Shown one piece after another: positions 42,610 to 54,211 of a stretch of 64,000 nucleotides of DNA. The notes under the pieces were generated by a model. That model was not told where the DNA came from. It saw nothing but the letters and a program-made list of their open reading frames with translations, and ran no database searches. This stretch comes from Sabethes cyaneus (lineage: Eukaryota > Arthropoda > Insecta > Diptera > Culicidae), in assembly GCF_943734655.1 (NCBI RefSeq), contig NC_071353.1, positions 82,734,604 through 82,798,603 of the forward strand. The letters are read 5' to 3'. The translations under genes and the position numbers were made by a program. Position 1 is the first letter of the stretch; each line of letters starts with the position of its first letter.

Positions 42610-43717
42610 GGGGCCATCCAGATACCACGTGGACAGAAAAATACCAATTTTCAACCCCCCCGTCCCCCTCCGTGGACAAGCGTGGACATTGGCTCAACCC
42701 CCACCCCCCTCCCCTGTGTGTCCACGTGGACATTTTTTTTGCTTATGTCAAATTTAACAAAACTGAAATGCATTCTGCTAAATTTTATTTTCAACTTGAT
42801 TTATGCAGTATTTATTGAAAAAGCTTACGTGAATGGAAGCTCCAGTCTCCGACACAAGGCATACGGATTTTCAGTCGTTAAGGAAATCTGAGTTTTTCCA
42901 TTGATTTTCCGTCAATTTTCCGCAGCGTATTATAATCCGTATGTAAGGTGTTAGAACCTTAATTCTTGTGATCTTGTCTACTGCAAATTATTATCGACTA
43001 CAATAAAGTCCGTTTCAACTTGACTTTCGCTTGACGATTCATCTCTGTCCAGAGTATCTTTGTCTAACCAAAGCACCTTAGTTTGGCCGTCTACTTCAAT
43101 ACAACACAAGACCTTTCCGATGCGATGTGAATCATAAAATTTTCTGCAGGCGAATCCTTTTGGAAATACGTTGCCCATGGATGCCCTTGCATTTGATTTT
43201 GAGGCAAACTACAATCCACATTTGGTGCAAGCGCGACCTTAATGATAAATGAGTCACGTGACTGGTGAATATTCGTGGATTCTTCTGTTACCTTTATCAT
43301 TTTCAAAAGAGGGCAAGGATTGTAAAACAATAATAACATCTTTATTACTGCATTACATCAAATGTCAGGTTCGGCAGGTTCAACAGCTATGTGTACTAAC
43401 GCAGGCTTAATCTTTTCGATAAGATTTATACCAGATGTGTGTCTTTGTAATGATCGGTTCATGTGTTTAGGTCAACATATGCCTCAGAAGATAAATCTTT
43501 ATTTGAGCTCAAAAACAATCACTGATCAATGGTTAATGCTAATACATATGTAGAATCAATTCAACATTGCTGTTTCTAATTTCTATTTTTTGTAAGAAAA
43601 AAAACTTGTCCACGTGGACATTTTCCATACCCCCTCCCCCCCTTCCGTGGACAAGCGTGGACATTTTCATACCCCCCACCCCCCTCTAAGCTGTCCACGT
43701 GGTATATGGATGGCCCC
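42610..43717. mobile_element. PIF/Harbinger-type TIR element, TTA target duplication
   Basis: TTA (42607-42609), then GGGGCCATCCAGATACCACG. The right end CGTGGTATATGGATGGCCCC is followed by TTA (43718-43720). Long GTGGACAAGCGTGGACAT and CCCCCTCCCC-type subterminal repeats lie on both sides. The 3-bp TTA duplication and GGG start suit PIF/Harbinger. No Harbinger transposase was recognised in 1,108 bp. A 66-codon minus-strand frame (42978-43178) ends DRDESSSESQVETDFIVVDN; its origin is unknown. Confidence 0.8.
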
Positions 43718-43720
43718 TTA

Positions 43721-44390
43721 TATGTCACCAATGGCCTGGTCATTCATTACCATTTCAACATTTATGATGCACACAAGTGATTTTTAGAAGAAATCTCTAT
43801 GCCTCATTGGTTGCATTCCCTGTACTTATGAACGTACTTTCAAAGCGACTATTGCATTCAATAAAGAATTGAATTTGAATATTTCGCTCTTCTCTTTTAA
43901 AAAATCAATTAAACAATGGCACACTAACAGATTCTTATAAACATACATATGCCAGAAATGCAGTTTACATTAGTCTTTGATCTAATGATCTGATATAGTC
44001 CTACGTCACCCTTTCGTACAACCCTTAGGGCTGTGTACCTTGTAGTTTTTTACGTAGACTGCTTTAATAGGGTGGCACGTTGGAGAAGCAAAAATGACCG
44101 CGACACGACAAAGTGATAGATTTTGAACGCTTATAGCTCAGTCAATTCTGAATATATTTTTATGGTTTGCATACCATACGAATCACAAAATATCAGCCTT
44201 TTGTATAGTTTTTATTAGAAGATTGTATTTTGTATGTAACTTCTGGAATTTCCATGTAAAGTTGAACAATTTTTCCAAATTCCCTACAGTATTCGTTCAA
44301 TCGTCGCCATAGTTACCATATGAAATTGTTATTAATAACATACAATCAATTTAAGTGAGAAGTGAGTGATTTTGTGCATCTGATTCTACA
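43721..44390. other. Non-coding sequence before the Helitron relic
   Basis: ATATAGTCCTACGTCACCC (about 43996) is another copy of the recurrent palindrome. No gene was seen. Confidence 0.4.
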
Positions 44391-44680
44391 ATGTCTCAAT
44401 TGCTTGAAGCAAAATATATGCGTAAATACCGCAAGCGAGTCCGTGAGCAGGCATTATTAACTGGACCAGCTAAGAGGCCAGCGTTGACGGTGGCAGAGCG
44501 CTGTAAATTCTACCGTTTGAGAAGAAAAGGAAATCGTAGTGATTCAATGTATTCTGAAGTGGGCAATACTTCGTTAGATGGTGCATCGCACGAAATAGCT
44601 GGTCCCTCCTTCGTTGAAGTGTTGCGTGAGGTGACCGCTCCGACGCACGTAGAGGTCAGCGTATCGCCTAACGTAACAGG
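44391..44680 (+). pseudogene. Helitron-type ORF, N-terminal exon candidate
   Basis: The frame starts MSQLLEAKYMRKYRKRVREQ and has ALTVAERCKFYRLRRKGN, reminiscent of the basic N-terminus of insect Helitron replicase-helicase proteins. At 44677 a strong splice donor CAG/GTGAGT appears, after which the open frame (to 44801) loses any resemblance. The Rep (HUH) domain expected next is absent before the helicase piece at 45154, so the gene is internally deleted. Confidence 0.5.
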
Positions 44681-45153
44681 TGAGTCCTATAGAAGCCGAA
44701 AAGATCTAGTGTACGGGATCAGTCATCAAACATTTTCGGCTTGTTTATGGATAAACCATTCCATGCTTTCAACTTGCCAGATAGAATATTATAAAAAATA
44801 ATGTAGGTTCAAAATATTAATATGTGAAATACTCGCAACCTGTGCTTTATTATCATTGCGTAAAGTATTGTTTTCATAAAAATACGATGTTTTCTACAAG
44901 GAATCCTAAGTAAAATTTACTTTGTTGAATAAATAAATCGATAATCATACATAATATTTGATGGAGGCTGCATACAGCTATATATTTACTGCCATATTCA
45001 GCATTATCAAAATAAATTTCGAGCAAACAAAGTCATTAGTTGTCTCTTATTGCTTGAACGATACTGTTTATCACGTTTATACACATTCCTCTGTTACTTG
45101 ATTTCTATAATCATAACATGTCCTGCTTGCGGCGGCATATGAGATAATGAGTA

Positions 45154-45555
45154 ATGCGTCAGACCAACGAACAATTTTCCGCTATTTTAACCAAAATTGG
45201 GAATGGAGAGCAACTCGATCCTGATGAAACTAAGCTCATAGAGGGTAGGTTCCGCACAGCAGAATGGTGTAGGCAGAACCTACCAGGCGCAGTGCGTCTA
45301 TTTCATCGAAACGCCGGTGTAAAGCGGTACAACGTGGAAACTTTAACTAATCGAACAGCAGTCGATTGTGAAGCGGAAGATATATATTGCGGATACAGAG
45401 ACAACCAGCAGTTGGTTCCTAAAATGAGCGTTATAGAGACCGGTGGCTTACCATATTTGTTGCATTTTACAGTAGGGACGCCGTATATGATAACAAGCAA
45501 CGTAGACGTAGAAGATGGTATCGAAAATGGCGCGATTGGTGAGTTAAAGTATTAA
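45154..45555 (+). pseudogene. Helitron Pif1-like helicase, middle part
   Basis: The frame encodes FSAILTKIGNGEQLDPDET, PGAVRLFHRNAGVKRYN, then ETGGLPYLLHFTVGTPYMIT and VDVEDGIENGAIGELKY. These are characteristic of the C-terminal half of Helitron helicases. The reading is cut by the foldback inserted at about 45558. The Walker motifs lie upstream in intact relatives and are missing here. Confidence 0.9.
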
Positions 45556-45557
45556 AG

Positions 45558-46417
45558 TATTAATATTTTTTGAAACGATGGTTCTACAATTGATGAAGGG
45601 ACGGTGGGGGAAAGAAATGAAAATTTTGGTGAAGGTGGGGAAGAGCGGAAAGAAAGGTGGGGGGGGGGTGGTAGAATTGGTAGCTACGCTTGACAAGTAG
45701 TCATTTTGACTCCTACCTTTTGTCCAATGCTGAAAGGTGCATGAGTCGAACCAAGCTATAATCTGAGATTATAACCGGATTCGAACCCACAACACCCGCC
45801 AGGGAATGTGGTTCGCTGGTACTTGTACCTTTTGAACCATAGAGGCGCTGGACAAAAGGAGACTGCAAAATCCACTTATCAAGATAGCGACGCGTTTGGT
45901 TGGGTTATCGACACATATTGTGTCGCTTCCTACATCAATTGCAGATTACCACCGAGCGAGAAGTTTAAATCTAACTAGTTTTTACTGGCAGGACGACGAC
46001 ACTATGCCGGCCCTTAAACTTCTCGCTCGGTGGTAATCTGCAATTGATGTTGGAAGCGGCACAATATGTGTCGATAACCCAACCAAACGCGTCGCTATCT
46101 TGATAAATGGATTTTGCAGTCTCCTTTTGTCCAGCGCCTCTATGGTTCAAAGGTGCAAGTACCAGCGAACCATATGCTCTGGCGGGTGTTGTGGATTCGA
46201 ATCTGGTTATAATCTCAGATTATAGCTTGGTTCGACTCATGCACCTTCCAGCATTGGACAAAAGGTAGGAGTCAAAATGACTACTTGTCAAGCGTAGCTA
46301 CCAATTCTCCCACCCCCCTTCCTTTCCGCTCTTCCCCTCCTTCACCAAAAATTTTCATTTCTTTCCCCTACCGTCCCTTCATCAATTGTAGAACCATCGT
46401 TTCAAAAAATATTAATA
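45558..46417. mobile_element. 860-bp foldback with tRNA-like boxes, splitting the Helitron gene
   Basis: Arms 45558-45967 and 46013-46417 are near-perfect reverse complements, starting TATTAATATTTTTTGAAACG, with a 45-bp spacer. TA at each outer edge may be the duplication. The arms carry GGTTCGAATCC (minus strand 45777-45787), a B-box match, preceded on that strand by TATGGTTCAAAAGGTAC, an A-box-like sequence. This suggests a tRNA-derived or Pol III-like segment. No coding sequence. Helitron helicase coding sequence lies on both sides. Confidence 0.9.
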
Positions 46418-46449
46418 TATATGTATGACCGCATTTCAAGGTCAAGACT

Positions 46450-47054
46450 AAAAACTTGAGATTAGAGTTGAAGTATGTTGAATACAGCGGAGATTATCCA
46501 CGGCAACACATTGTCAAGATTGGGCTCACATTTGAAAACGACTCCATTGGAAAGGTTTTGCCGGTCAAATTGAGGCCCGCTGCGTACTCTAAGCCTGACG
46601 TTCTTCAGTCCGATTGGACACCTATTGAAAAGCGAGTAGTAGCATTAAGTGCAAACGTATACAATTTCCTTTAGTATGTGCGAATGCTCTTACTGTACAC
46701 AAGAGTCAAGGCGGCACATTTTCTGAAATCGTCTACGAGTATGGTAAGGGACAGAAACAGCAGCTGGTGTACGTGGGAATGTCAAGAGTTACATCGATTG
46801 AACGATTGTACTTGACGAATAACAGTGGCATCTTTAAGTTTTACCATGCCAAGGGAACTGCATCACCGAGAATCCAGGAATTACGGAGGCGCCTGGAAAA
46901 CCACAAATTGGTTACTTTAGGTACTGAACTCCTAGAATTTATATCTAACGTAAGCCATTTTTGCTGTACTGCTGAGTCTGAATGTACAGAGTCTAAACGC
47001 ACGCACATTCAGCAGATATTTCAAGTAATGAAGTTATTTCCATATCGACATTAG
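46450..47054 (+). pseudogene. Helitron Pif1-like helicase, C-terminal part
   Basis: From 46456 the frame reads LTFENDSIGKVLPVKLRPAA and SDWTPIEKRVVALSANVY. After a one-base shift near 46670 it continues LVCANALTVHKSQGGTFSEI, KGQKQQLVYVGMSRVTSIER and LYLTNNSGIFKFYH, which include helicase motifs V and VI. A frameshift and the upstream insertion inactivate it. Confidence 0.92.
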
Positions 47055-47065
47055 TGGCAGGAGCT

Positions 47066-47116
47066 TTTCCTTACCAACCGGTAAGGAGATGACACCATGT
47101 ACCTGATTTTAACGGC
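47066..47116 (+). other. Candidate Helitron 3' end (hairpin then CTAG)
   Basis: CCTTAC and GTAAGG (47070-47089) form a hairpin with a short loop, followed about 25 bp later by CTAG (47113). Helitrons end in a hairpin shortly before CTRR with no target duplication. The spacing is longer than usual, so this is tentative. Confidence 0.3.
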
Positions 47117-47218
47117 TAGTATGTTTCTGATTAGTCAAATCAATTTTTTTTTATAATTGTTACTGTAGTGAAAGGGCCGAGTCACATATATCAATCGATA
47201 GGGTTCGACGAACTGAGC

Positions 47219-47632
<414 letters not shown>

Positions 47633-47698
47633 CTTCATTTTCTATCGCCTGTTTCTCGGAGATGGCTGAACCGATTCGTTTGATTTTACTTTTGTTTG

Positions 47699-48590
47699 GG
47701 TATTGTCGTTATCGTCGGGCCACTGTTATGGTCGGGCCATCACGATTTTACAGTTTTAGTAACTCATGATATCTATGATACAATCATTGCAAAACTTCTT
47801 ACTGTGATAGCTAACTTTTCACAATATTGTGAGTTTCAATCGTGTATTCAAAACACCCGTACTGAATTCAGTGACTAAATCTTCCAAAAAAAAGTTTTCC
47901 ACGCGCAATGAACTTTTCTTCAGGAAATGATTCATGAAATGCAATTAACGAGATAAATTTTGAAAACGTATGAAGTGTGTTGTGCTGCACACGTAGACTA
48001 TAGAAAAATTCCCTCCAGGAAGGTGTTTGGGAAGGCTAAGGTGAAATACTAGAGAAGCGCTATTTGTACAGGACGGTCACTTGAGTAGTCATGGTTAGGC
48101 CACCATAATTTTAAGCGCAGAAGCGCAATAATCGCTAGAGAATGTCAGTCACGTAAAATGTGATGAAATGAAGTAAAATTAATACGATAAATACTTAGAT
48201 TTTTGTTGTTATTTCATTGTAGTTGTACAATTCGCCAAAATTTCGCAAAAATGCAATTAAAAATAGGGTATTTGTGCATATATGAGCCGTTGTTCACGGA
48301 ATTCATTCTTTTCATGCCTCTGTATAGAATTTCAATACGTATGTCTTAGATTTTCTGCGGTGGCCCAAGCTGTACAACATGGCCCGACTATGACAACATT
48401 TTTTGTCTTCACGTAAATGCCTATAACTTTTTTTATTTTTCAAGCAATCAGTTCAAAACTTTCCGGAAATGTACCTTATTCTTAGACCTTTGCCACGATG
48501 TATTTAGATTTCCAAAATTCCTTTTGAAACGAAAGTTATGAGCGAATTCCAAAACGTGGCCCAACCACGACGACACTCCCCTACTATTGT
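47699..48590. mobile_element. TIR element with GTCGGGCCAC-type ends
   Basis: GTATTGTCGTTATCGTCGGG at the left and CCAACCACGACGACACTCCC at the right are imperfect inverted ends, with GGGCCA motifs just inside. The element interrupts the (TG)n repeat. No coding sequence; the boundaries are approximate. Confidence 0.55.
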
Positions 48591-48832
48591 CTAGAGTATC
48601 ACTATTGAGTTGTTTCATGGTCCGACTTTTTGTTTAAAAGTTATGAGTAAAAATGTGAAAACTAGCTGACACGATTTTCTGCGGAACCGCACAACCGATT
48701 TCAATGATCTTGCTATCATAAAAATTGTCAGAAAGTTTTATTGCGAACAAACAAGTACCGTCATCCGGGGCGAGATTGTGCCAAAAAAGCATATGGGTCA
48801 TTCCACGGGAAATTTACAGTCAAAATTTTTTT

Positions 48833-49100
48833 GACGTAGGACTACGTCTTACGGCAAGTTTTGAGATAGGGTGTCATTCCAAAAAATCGAAAAATGCGAG
48901 CGTCACGAAAAATGAAAGATTTTGAGCGTTAATAGCTCAGCGGTTTTCCGATCGATTTTCAATATTCTTACACCAATCGATCGGAAAATGTTCTAAGAAT
49001 TGACCCAAGTGAAGAAAAGTATGGATTCTTGATGTAGAACTATTGAAAAATTGAAAATATTGAACCTATGTTTTACCAGAATTCTCGCTTCGTGATTGGT
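48833..49100 (-). repeat. Dispersed repeat with GACGTAGGACTACGTC end
   Basis: Reverse complement of about 35600-35905 (GACGTAGGACTACGTC, TACGGCAAGTTTTGAGATAG, ending near CGTGATTGGTTG). Non-coding. Confidence 0.8.
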
Positions 49101-49104
49101 TGAA

Positions 49105-49455
49105 AGATTCTTTACGATGATCTAAACCTATACCAATTTGATATCTGTGCTTGGAAAGTAAGCCAAAACAAGTGACAATTTCCTTATTGTAACAAAATTT
49201 CTTAACACCGCGGTTAAACCTAGACCATTTTGATGTCCTTGCTTGGGAAGTACGCCAGAAAGAGTGACAAAGCCCCCTCGTGCCAACAGATTTCTTACGA
49301 ACGCGATTAAACCTAGTCCAATTTGATGTCTGTGTTAGGAAAGTGTGCCAGAAAAAACGACACAAGTTCGTTGTCCCAACAGATCGCAAATTCTTTACTT
49401 CGAGACGATTAAACCTCGGCGAACTTGATATCTGTGTTGGAAAAGTGTGCTACAG
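49105..49455. repeat. Minisatellite, ~95-bp unit, four diverged copies
   Basis: Units share GATTAAACCTAG, CCAATTTGATGTCTGTG(T/C)T, GGAAAGTGTGCCAGAAA and GACAAA. Minus-strand frames give repeating RFNR and QTSNW-like words (107 codons) without family resemblance. Confidence 0.8.
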
Positions 49456-49689
49456 CTGTAGTGTTCGGTTATAATACGACTCTGTATGAATACGCATGCT
49501 TGCTGTTTCATTAGAAGTGTAGTGAAAAGATGTGCTGTTGATAAAATAGAATTGAATTGGTAAAATCCCTTCAACGTGGGAACCGTGGGTAATAAAACAA
49601 TCTTTAATTTCAGTAAGGTAGCAGGAAAGCAATAGTTTTGTGTTCTTGATTTTGTTAAATTGTTTCCAAATGCACATAGAAATAACTCA

Positions 49690-49919
49690 GAAATAATAGA
49701 AATAAATCTTTTGAGGATTGAACGTATGCAATGTTACTACTTTGATAAATGTAACATTCAACGCGCGTAGCATGTATATATGTTGCATATAGCATGTATA
49801 CATGAAGAATCGAATGATTACAAGCATGGATACATGCAACTATCATTACAAAGAGACTTACGTAGTCCTGCGTCACCTATATATGCGGTCGTGTCTTGTA
49901 CACAACCCCTCTGATTTTT
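49690..49919. repeat. Dispersed copy of the arm-end segment
   Basis: Matches 22742-22921: CATGAAGAATCG, GGATACATG, AAAGAGACTTACGTAGTCCT, GCGTCACC, TATGCGGTCGTGTCTTGT and CCCCTCTGATTTTT. It ends at the same motif as the arms and joins directly to a foldback. Confidence 0.8.
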
Positions 49920-49921
49920 CT

Positions 49922-50845
49922 CTTCGAAATATTTTTTTACGTTCTTTGTTCAAAAAAATCGACACGTATTTTTGTATTTCGATGTTACTGTTGGAATTCG
50001 CAAGATATGATTTTTTAAAGTATTGTAATCCGAAAAAATCACTATTTTTTAAATACTAATTGTAAACGTAGGTTGTAATATCAAAAAATGACTTTCTACC
50101 AGATATGTTCACTATTCCACAAGCTTTCAAAATTGGAATACCATACCTCCTCTCGATTTCGATTTTTCAATAGTTAAGTAGTGCATTTTTATAAACAATT
50201 GCAATTTTTTCAAAGTTGGAACTTTTTTTCTCGATTTTTTTTACTTTAAAATATTTGTTCATCTTTCTCGAAGAAGCATGCAAAATTTGGAAATGGAGAA
50301 ATGAAAAATCTGGAAGTTATGAGTTTTTATGTCTCAGCGCGTGTGTTAATGTGAAGCGACCGGTAATGCTCAATCGATTTAGAACACGGGCAGCTTCATA
50401 ACGAGGCCGCCTTTGATGCTATTAAGTGTAACGTGTCCTTGAAGCACGCGTGTTTGTCCGCTCGTTTGCATTAACGTGCGCGCTTCGATATGAAAACTCA
50501 TAACTTCTAGAGTTTTCATTTCTCCATTTCCAAATTTTGCATGCTTCTTCGAGAAAGATGAACAAATATCGTAAAGTAAAAAAAATCGAGAAAAAAAGTT
50601 CCAACTTTGGAAAAGTTGCAATTGTTTATAAAAATGCACTATTTAACTATTGAAAAACAATTGGTATGGTATACCAATTTTGAAAGCTTGTGGAATAGTG
50701 AACACATTTGGTAGAAAGTCATTTTTTGACATTACAAACTACGTTTACAATCAGTATTTAAAAAATAGTGATTTTTTCGGATTACAATACTTTAAAAAAT
50801 CATCGATTTTTTTTAACAAAGAACGTAAAAAAAATATTCCGAAGA
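49922..50845. repeat. Large foldback (inverted repeat)
   Basis: Left arm 49922-50352 and right arm 50468-50845 are reverse complements with indels (CTTCGAAATATTTTTTTACG against CGTAAAAAAAATATTCCGAA at the outer ends; GCGCGTGTGTTAATG against CATTAACGTGCGCGC at the centre). The spacer is about 115 bp. Confidence 0.85.
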
Positions 50846-50897
50846 GAAAAAAAATTTTGACTGTAAATTTCCCGTGGAATGACCCATATGTTTTTGT

Positions 50898-52105
50898 TCT
50901 TTAGCTCAGTACACACACAATTTAGGAACTAAGTTCCTTTCAAACCTGTCAATATTTACTAAATTGTTCAATTAACAACTACCGCTGAGATTAGTTTACA
51001 ATGAAACCTGATTAGTTACAATGAAACCTGATTTTACTGGAAGTGCATGAATTTTGGCACAATCTCACCCCTTCTAGGGGGTGACATTGTGCCAAAAACA
51101 TAAAGTTAAGGTAAATACCTAAACAGTGAACATTAGCATGTTTATAGACAATACACATAAATACCAGTGTAAAGTAGTTCATATGGGGCCGTCCATGAAC
51201 TAAGTGGACTATTAGAGGGAGGGGGTCGGCCAAAAACAACGCATCATACAAAAAGTATGAACGAAAATAACCCGGGGAGGTCTGAAATAACTAAAAATGA
51301 GTTCGTAGTCAATGGACAGCCTTTATATATCCAGTAGGGTTTCTAGGGTTAACAAGGGGGAGATATATGGAGAGCGTGTATCCTAAGGGGGCATACCTAT
51401 TTGATCATTTAACAAAAGTAAGCATTACTTCGTTCGAGAACTCGCGGCCACAGAACATCCCACCCCTTTCCCCCGTCCTTAAAACTGGCAGTTTTTACAG
51501 GGTGTGATATATTTGTCTTATATTAGAGTGTTTATTCAAAGCATTTGAAATTTCCAGAGAAAAAGTAAAAATTAGTTTAAATTATTAGCAGACCTATGAT
51601 GCTGTTTGCTCCACAATGGATAATGAAATCTAATCTGTCAAAATATTGTGCTCAATAGTAAAGAATGCGAGTGTACTGGTGTATACTGACATATTTTTGT
51701 TGTGTATGTGAAATCCACAAATTGGATCAATCATTATGGCTTGACACAATCTCACCCCCGTGAAGCTCGAAAAGTACAAAGTTTCGAAAAATATTAGTTT
51801 CATAATCAATACTTATCCAACGCAGAATAACCTTTCAATACATGGTAAATGATTAGTTTATATACCTTCAAAATAGCAAGTTGATGCGATTTCTTGTTTG
51901 GGTTGGCTTATGCGGGACATTTTTTACAAGCGTTATTTCCGAGTATTTTTGATCGCGAACTTTGAAACCCTGTTTAGGCTAAATAGTTTGCTAATATTAT
52001 CTATGTTCCATTCTAAGTTATGAATAAATATGTTATGTTCATCATCATTTTGAATTTAGGTCACCAGTTTCTATAGATATAATAAATTTTCACAAATAAA
52101 CATTT
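50898..52105. other. Non-coding interior of the Tc1-like element
   Basis: No gene. An extra GGCACAATCTCACCCC/GGGGGTGACATTGTGCC pair occurs near 51055-51098. Confidence 0.4.
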
Positions 52106-52137
52106 TTGGTTTTTGGCACAATCTCACCCCGGATGGC

Positions 52138-52545
52138 GGTAGTTTAAAAGTTAACCCTAAAAAACCTGTTTTGACAAGGTAATAATTATCGCCTGTTTCT
52201 CAGAGATGGCTAGACCGATTTTTGTGCTATTAGTCTCATTTGAAAGGCAATATAGCCTAATAGATCACTATTGATTTGTTTTTTGATTGGACGTTTAATT
52301 TGAAAGTTATGAGCAATCGTGTACAACACATCAAAATTAACAATAATTTATAATAATTTTAACTAAGACAATTTATCAAGTTTCAATTATTTTAGTATCA
52401 AACGAAAGGTTTTGACACTACGAATGTATCTGCAAAATTTCATAAGAATTGGTTTTGCCGGTCAAAAGATATTAACCTTCGAACACTCGCTCCAACTTTT
52501 GTAACACGGTACTCGCGCGCACAGTAGCCCAAAACCAAAAAAAAA
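52138..52545 (+). repeat. (TG)n-family dispersed repeat, 3' part
   Basis: 52138-52370 matches 3607-3842 and 52370-52535 matches 8147-8310. It holds the empty site (near 52350) of the 4.28-kb block inserted at 3843. Confidence 0.8.
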
Positions 52546-52884
52546 ACGAATTAATCCACCTAGCAGCGTGACCTAGCCTTTCTACTGCCGCAATAATCAT
52601 TATTTAATTTCCCAGGTACATCTATAATTGACTTTACTATATTTTTAAATATCCGTTCCGTATTCCTCAAAATCCTCATTTGCCAGTAAAATTCACAACG
52701 TTTTGCATAGAGCAATTATATTTTCTTTCCTTGGGTGCGTAAATACTTGGAGGCGTCATTTATGCTACTTGATGAACACCTTATTTAGTTTTATAATATT
52801 TACGTGATTTATAGAAAATTAATGTAGACACAAAAGATAATTTTTGCAGACTTCAATGAATATATATAGAAAATTAGAAATTAA

Positions 52885-53338
52885 CCCTCTAACGGGTCTA
52901 CAGACGGCCTTAACTTTCGGGCTTCAGAGCCACGAAACTTGTTTTGAATTGACAATATGAAATATGTGTTTATAGCAGATTTTTTGATATTTATACTATG
53001 CGTTCAAAAGTTAGCATCTTTAAAAAACAAGAGTTCAGAAAAATTATTATTATGCTTCGCTTTTGAAGAAAAAGGAAATCTACAACAAAATGATTAATCT
53101 CAAAACTTTTTATTAGTTTGCTTGGCTTGAATTTTGCAATATATCTGAATTAGAACAAAATAACTGAATAAAGCATTACATATGAAAAAGAAAAAATTGA
53201 ACTTTTTCTTAGCTGGCGCTCCTTCAGATAATTATTTTTGCATGAAAATCAAAACTTAAGCTTCTTTTGAATGTAACTTCATGAAAAGATAGTCATTAGC
53301 TTGATCGCATCGTTTTTCCAATGTATCCCGTTAGAGGG
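52885..53338. mobile_element. piggyBac-type MITE, second copy
   Basis: TTAA (52881-52884), then CCCTCTAACGGG. The right end CCCGTTAGAGGG is followed by CTAG in place of TTAA, so one duplication has mutated. The interior is related to 6624-7147 in opposite orientation (CATGAAAAGATAGTCATTAG here; the reverse there). Confidence 0.88.
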
Positions 53339-53772
53339 CTAGGAAAACAAGATAAGGTCGAAAAATAGTGCAAAAGCTGCGCCATTAAATGCTTGAGAAT
53401 GGGAAATATGATCGATATGATTTCCAGTGCTTGTCATTTTTGATTTATTTATTAAAACATGATTCATGACATAAGACATCTGTCCTTCAAAATGTCACTA
53501 ACGAAAATAAATCTTACAAAATTACTACCGTGCAAACGTTTACTTCCTATTTTTCATATAACATTTCTAAGCTCTAGTATCTATTGATTGAAAAGAGCAT
53601 CTATTGATGCGGAAAATTTGTTTGAAATTTGTATAAATTTATTTGAAAAAATCAACTTACTAGTATTTTTAATTCTATCACCACTATACCTACATGCTTA
53701 AATTAACTGCTATTCTTCGCTTTTTGCTTTTCTTGTACAATTGTGAGCAACAGCAAGTGAAGAAAATGACAA

Positions 53773-53985
53773 TTGAATTCTGAAATCAAAGAAAAGAAAA
53801 AACTTTTCGATTGAATCCCACTACTTATTATTTATTTGCAACAGATACGTAGTTCACCTACGACGTGCAGGCTTCATCAGTGTCTTATTACAAAGCGTAT
53901 ACGTATTTGTCGCGAATAAATATTAAATAGTGGAATTAAGTCGGTAAAAGTTTTTTCTTTTCTTTAATTTCAGAGTTCGTATTCC
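53773..53985. mobile_element. Palindromic MITE
   Basis: Arms of about 90 bp: TTCTGAAATCAAAGAAAAG and CTTTTCTTTAATTTCAGA at the outside, ACTTATTATTTATTTGCAAC and GCGAATAAATATTAAATAGT inside. The loop contains CCTACGACGTGCAGGC. Non-coding. Confidence 0.75.
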
Positions 53986-54098
53986 ACTAAGAGGCCTCAA
54001 CAACTTCAGACAATTGACATAATTCTCACTTTTCTTGAATTTCAATGCAAATTTAAAAATTGCAAATTGTCATCACATACACACGTACATACACACGT

Positions 54099-54177
54099 AC
54101 ATACACACCTACATACATACATACATACATACATACATACATACATAGATACATACATACATACATACATACATACA

Positions 54178-54211
<34 letters not shown>

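Larger units (their letters stand above)
48788..50897. mobile_element. Inner TIR element with CATATGGGTCATTCC ends
   Basis: CATATGGGTCATTCCACGGG, then AAATTTACAGTCAAAATTTT at the left, has its exact complement near 50850-50895 (GGAATGACCCATATG). Between them lie a dispersed repeat (48833-49100), a minisatellite, an arm-end-type repeat and a large foldback, so it is composite. Confidence 0.75.
48764..52137. mobile_element. Tc1/mariner-like TIR element (nested host), TA duplication
   Basis: The left end TA/CCGTCATCCGGGGCGAGATT and right end AATCTCACCCCGGATGGCGG/TA, continuing inward to GTGCCAAAAA, form a ~30-bp TIR. The uninterrupted site AACAAGTAGTTTAAAAG is visible at 3601-3617. The TA duplication points to Tc1/mariner. 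An internal GGCACAATCTCACCCC copy lies near 51055. No transposase was recognised; several other repeats lie inside. Confidence 0.85.

Noticed and set aside
45770..45860. Functional tRNA gene inside the foldback
   Set aside because: B box is good, but the acceptor stem does not close and no plausible anticodon arm is formed; a tRNA-derived relic is more likely.
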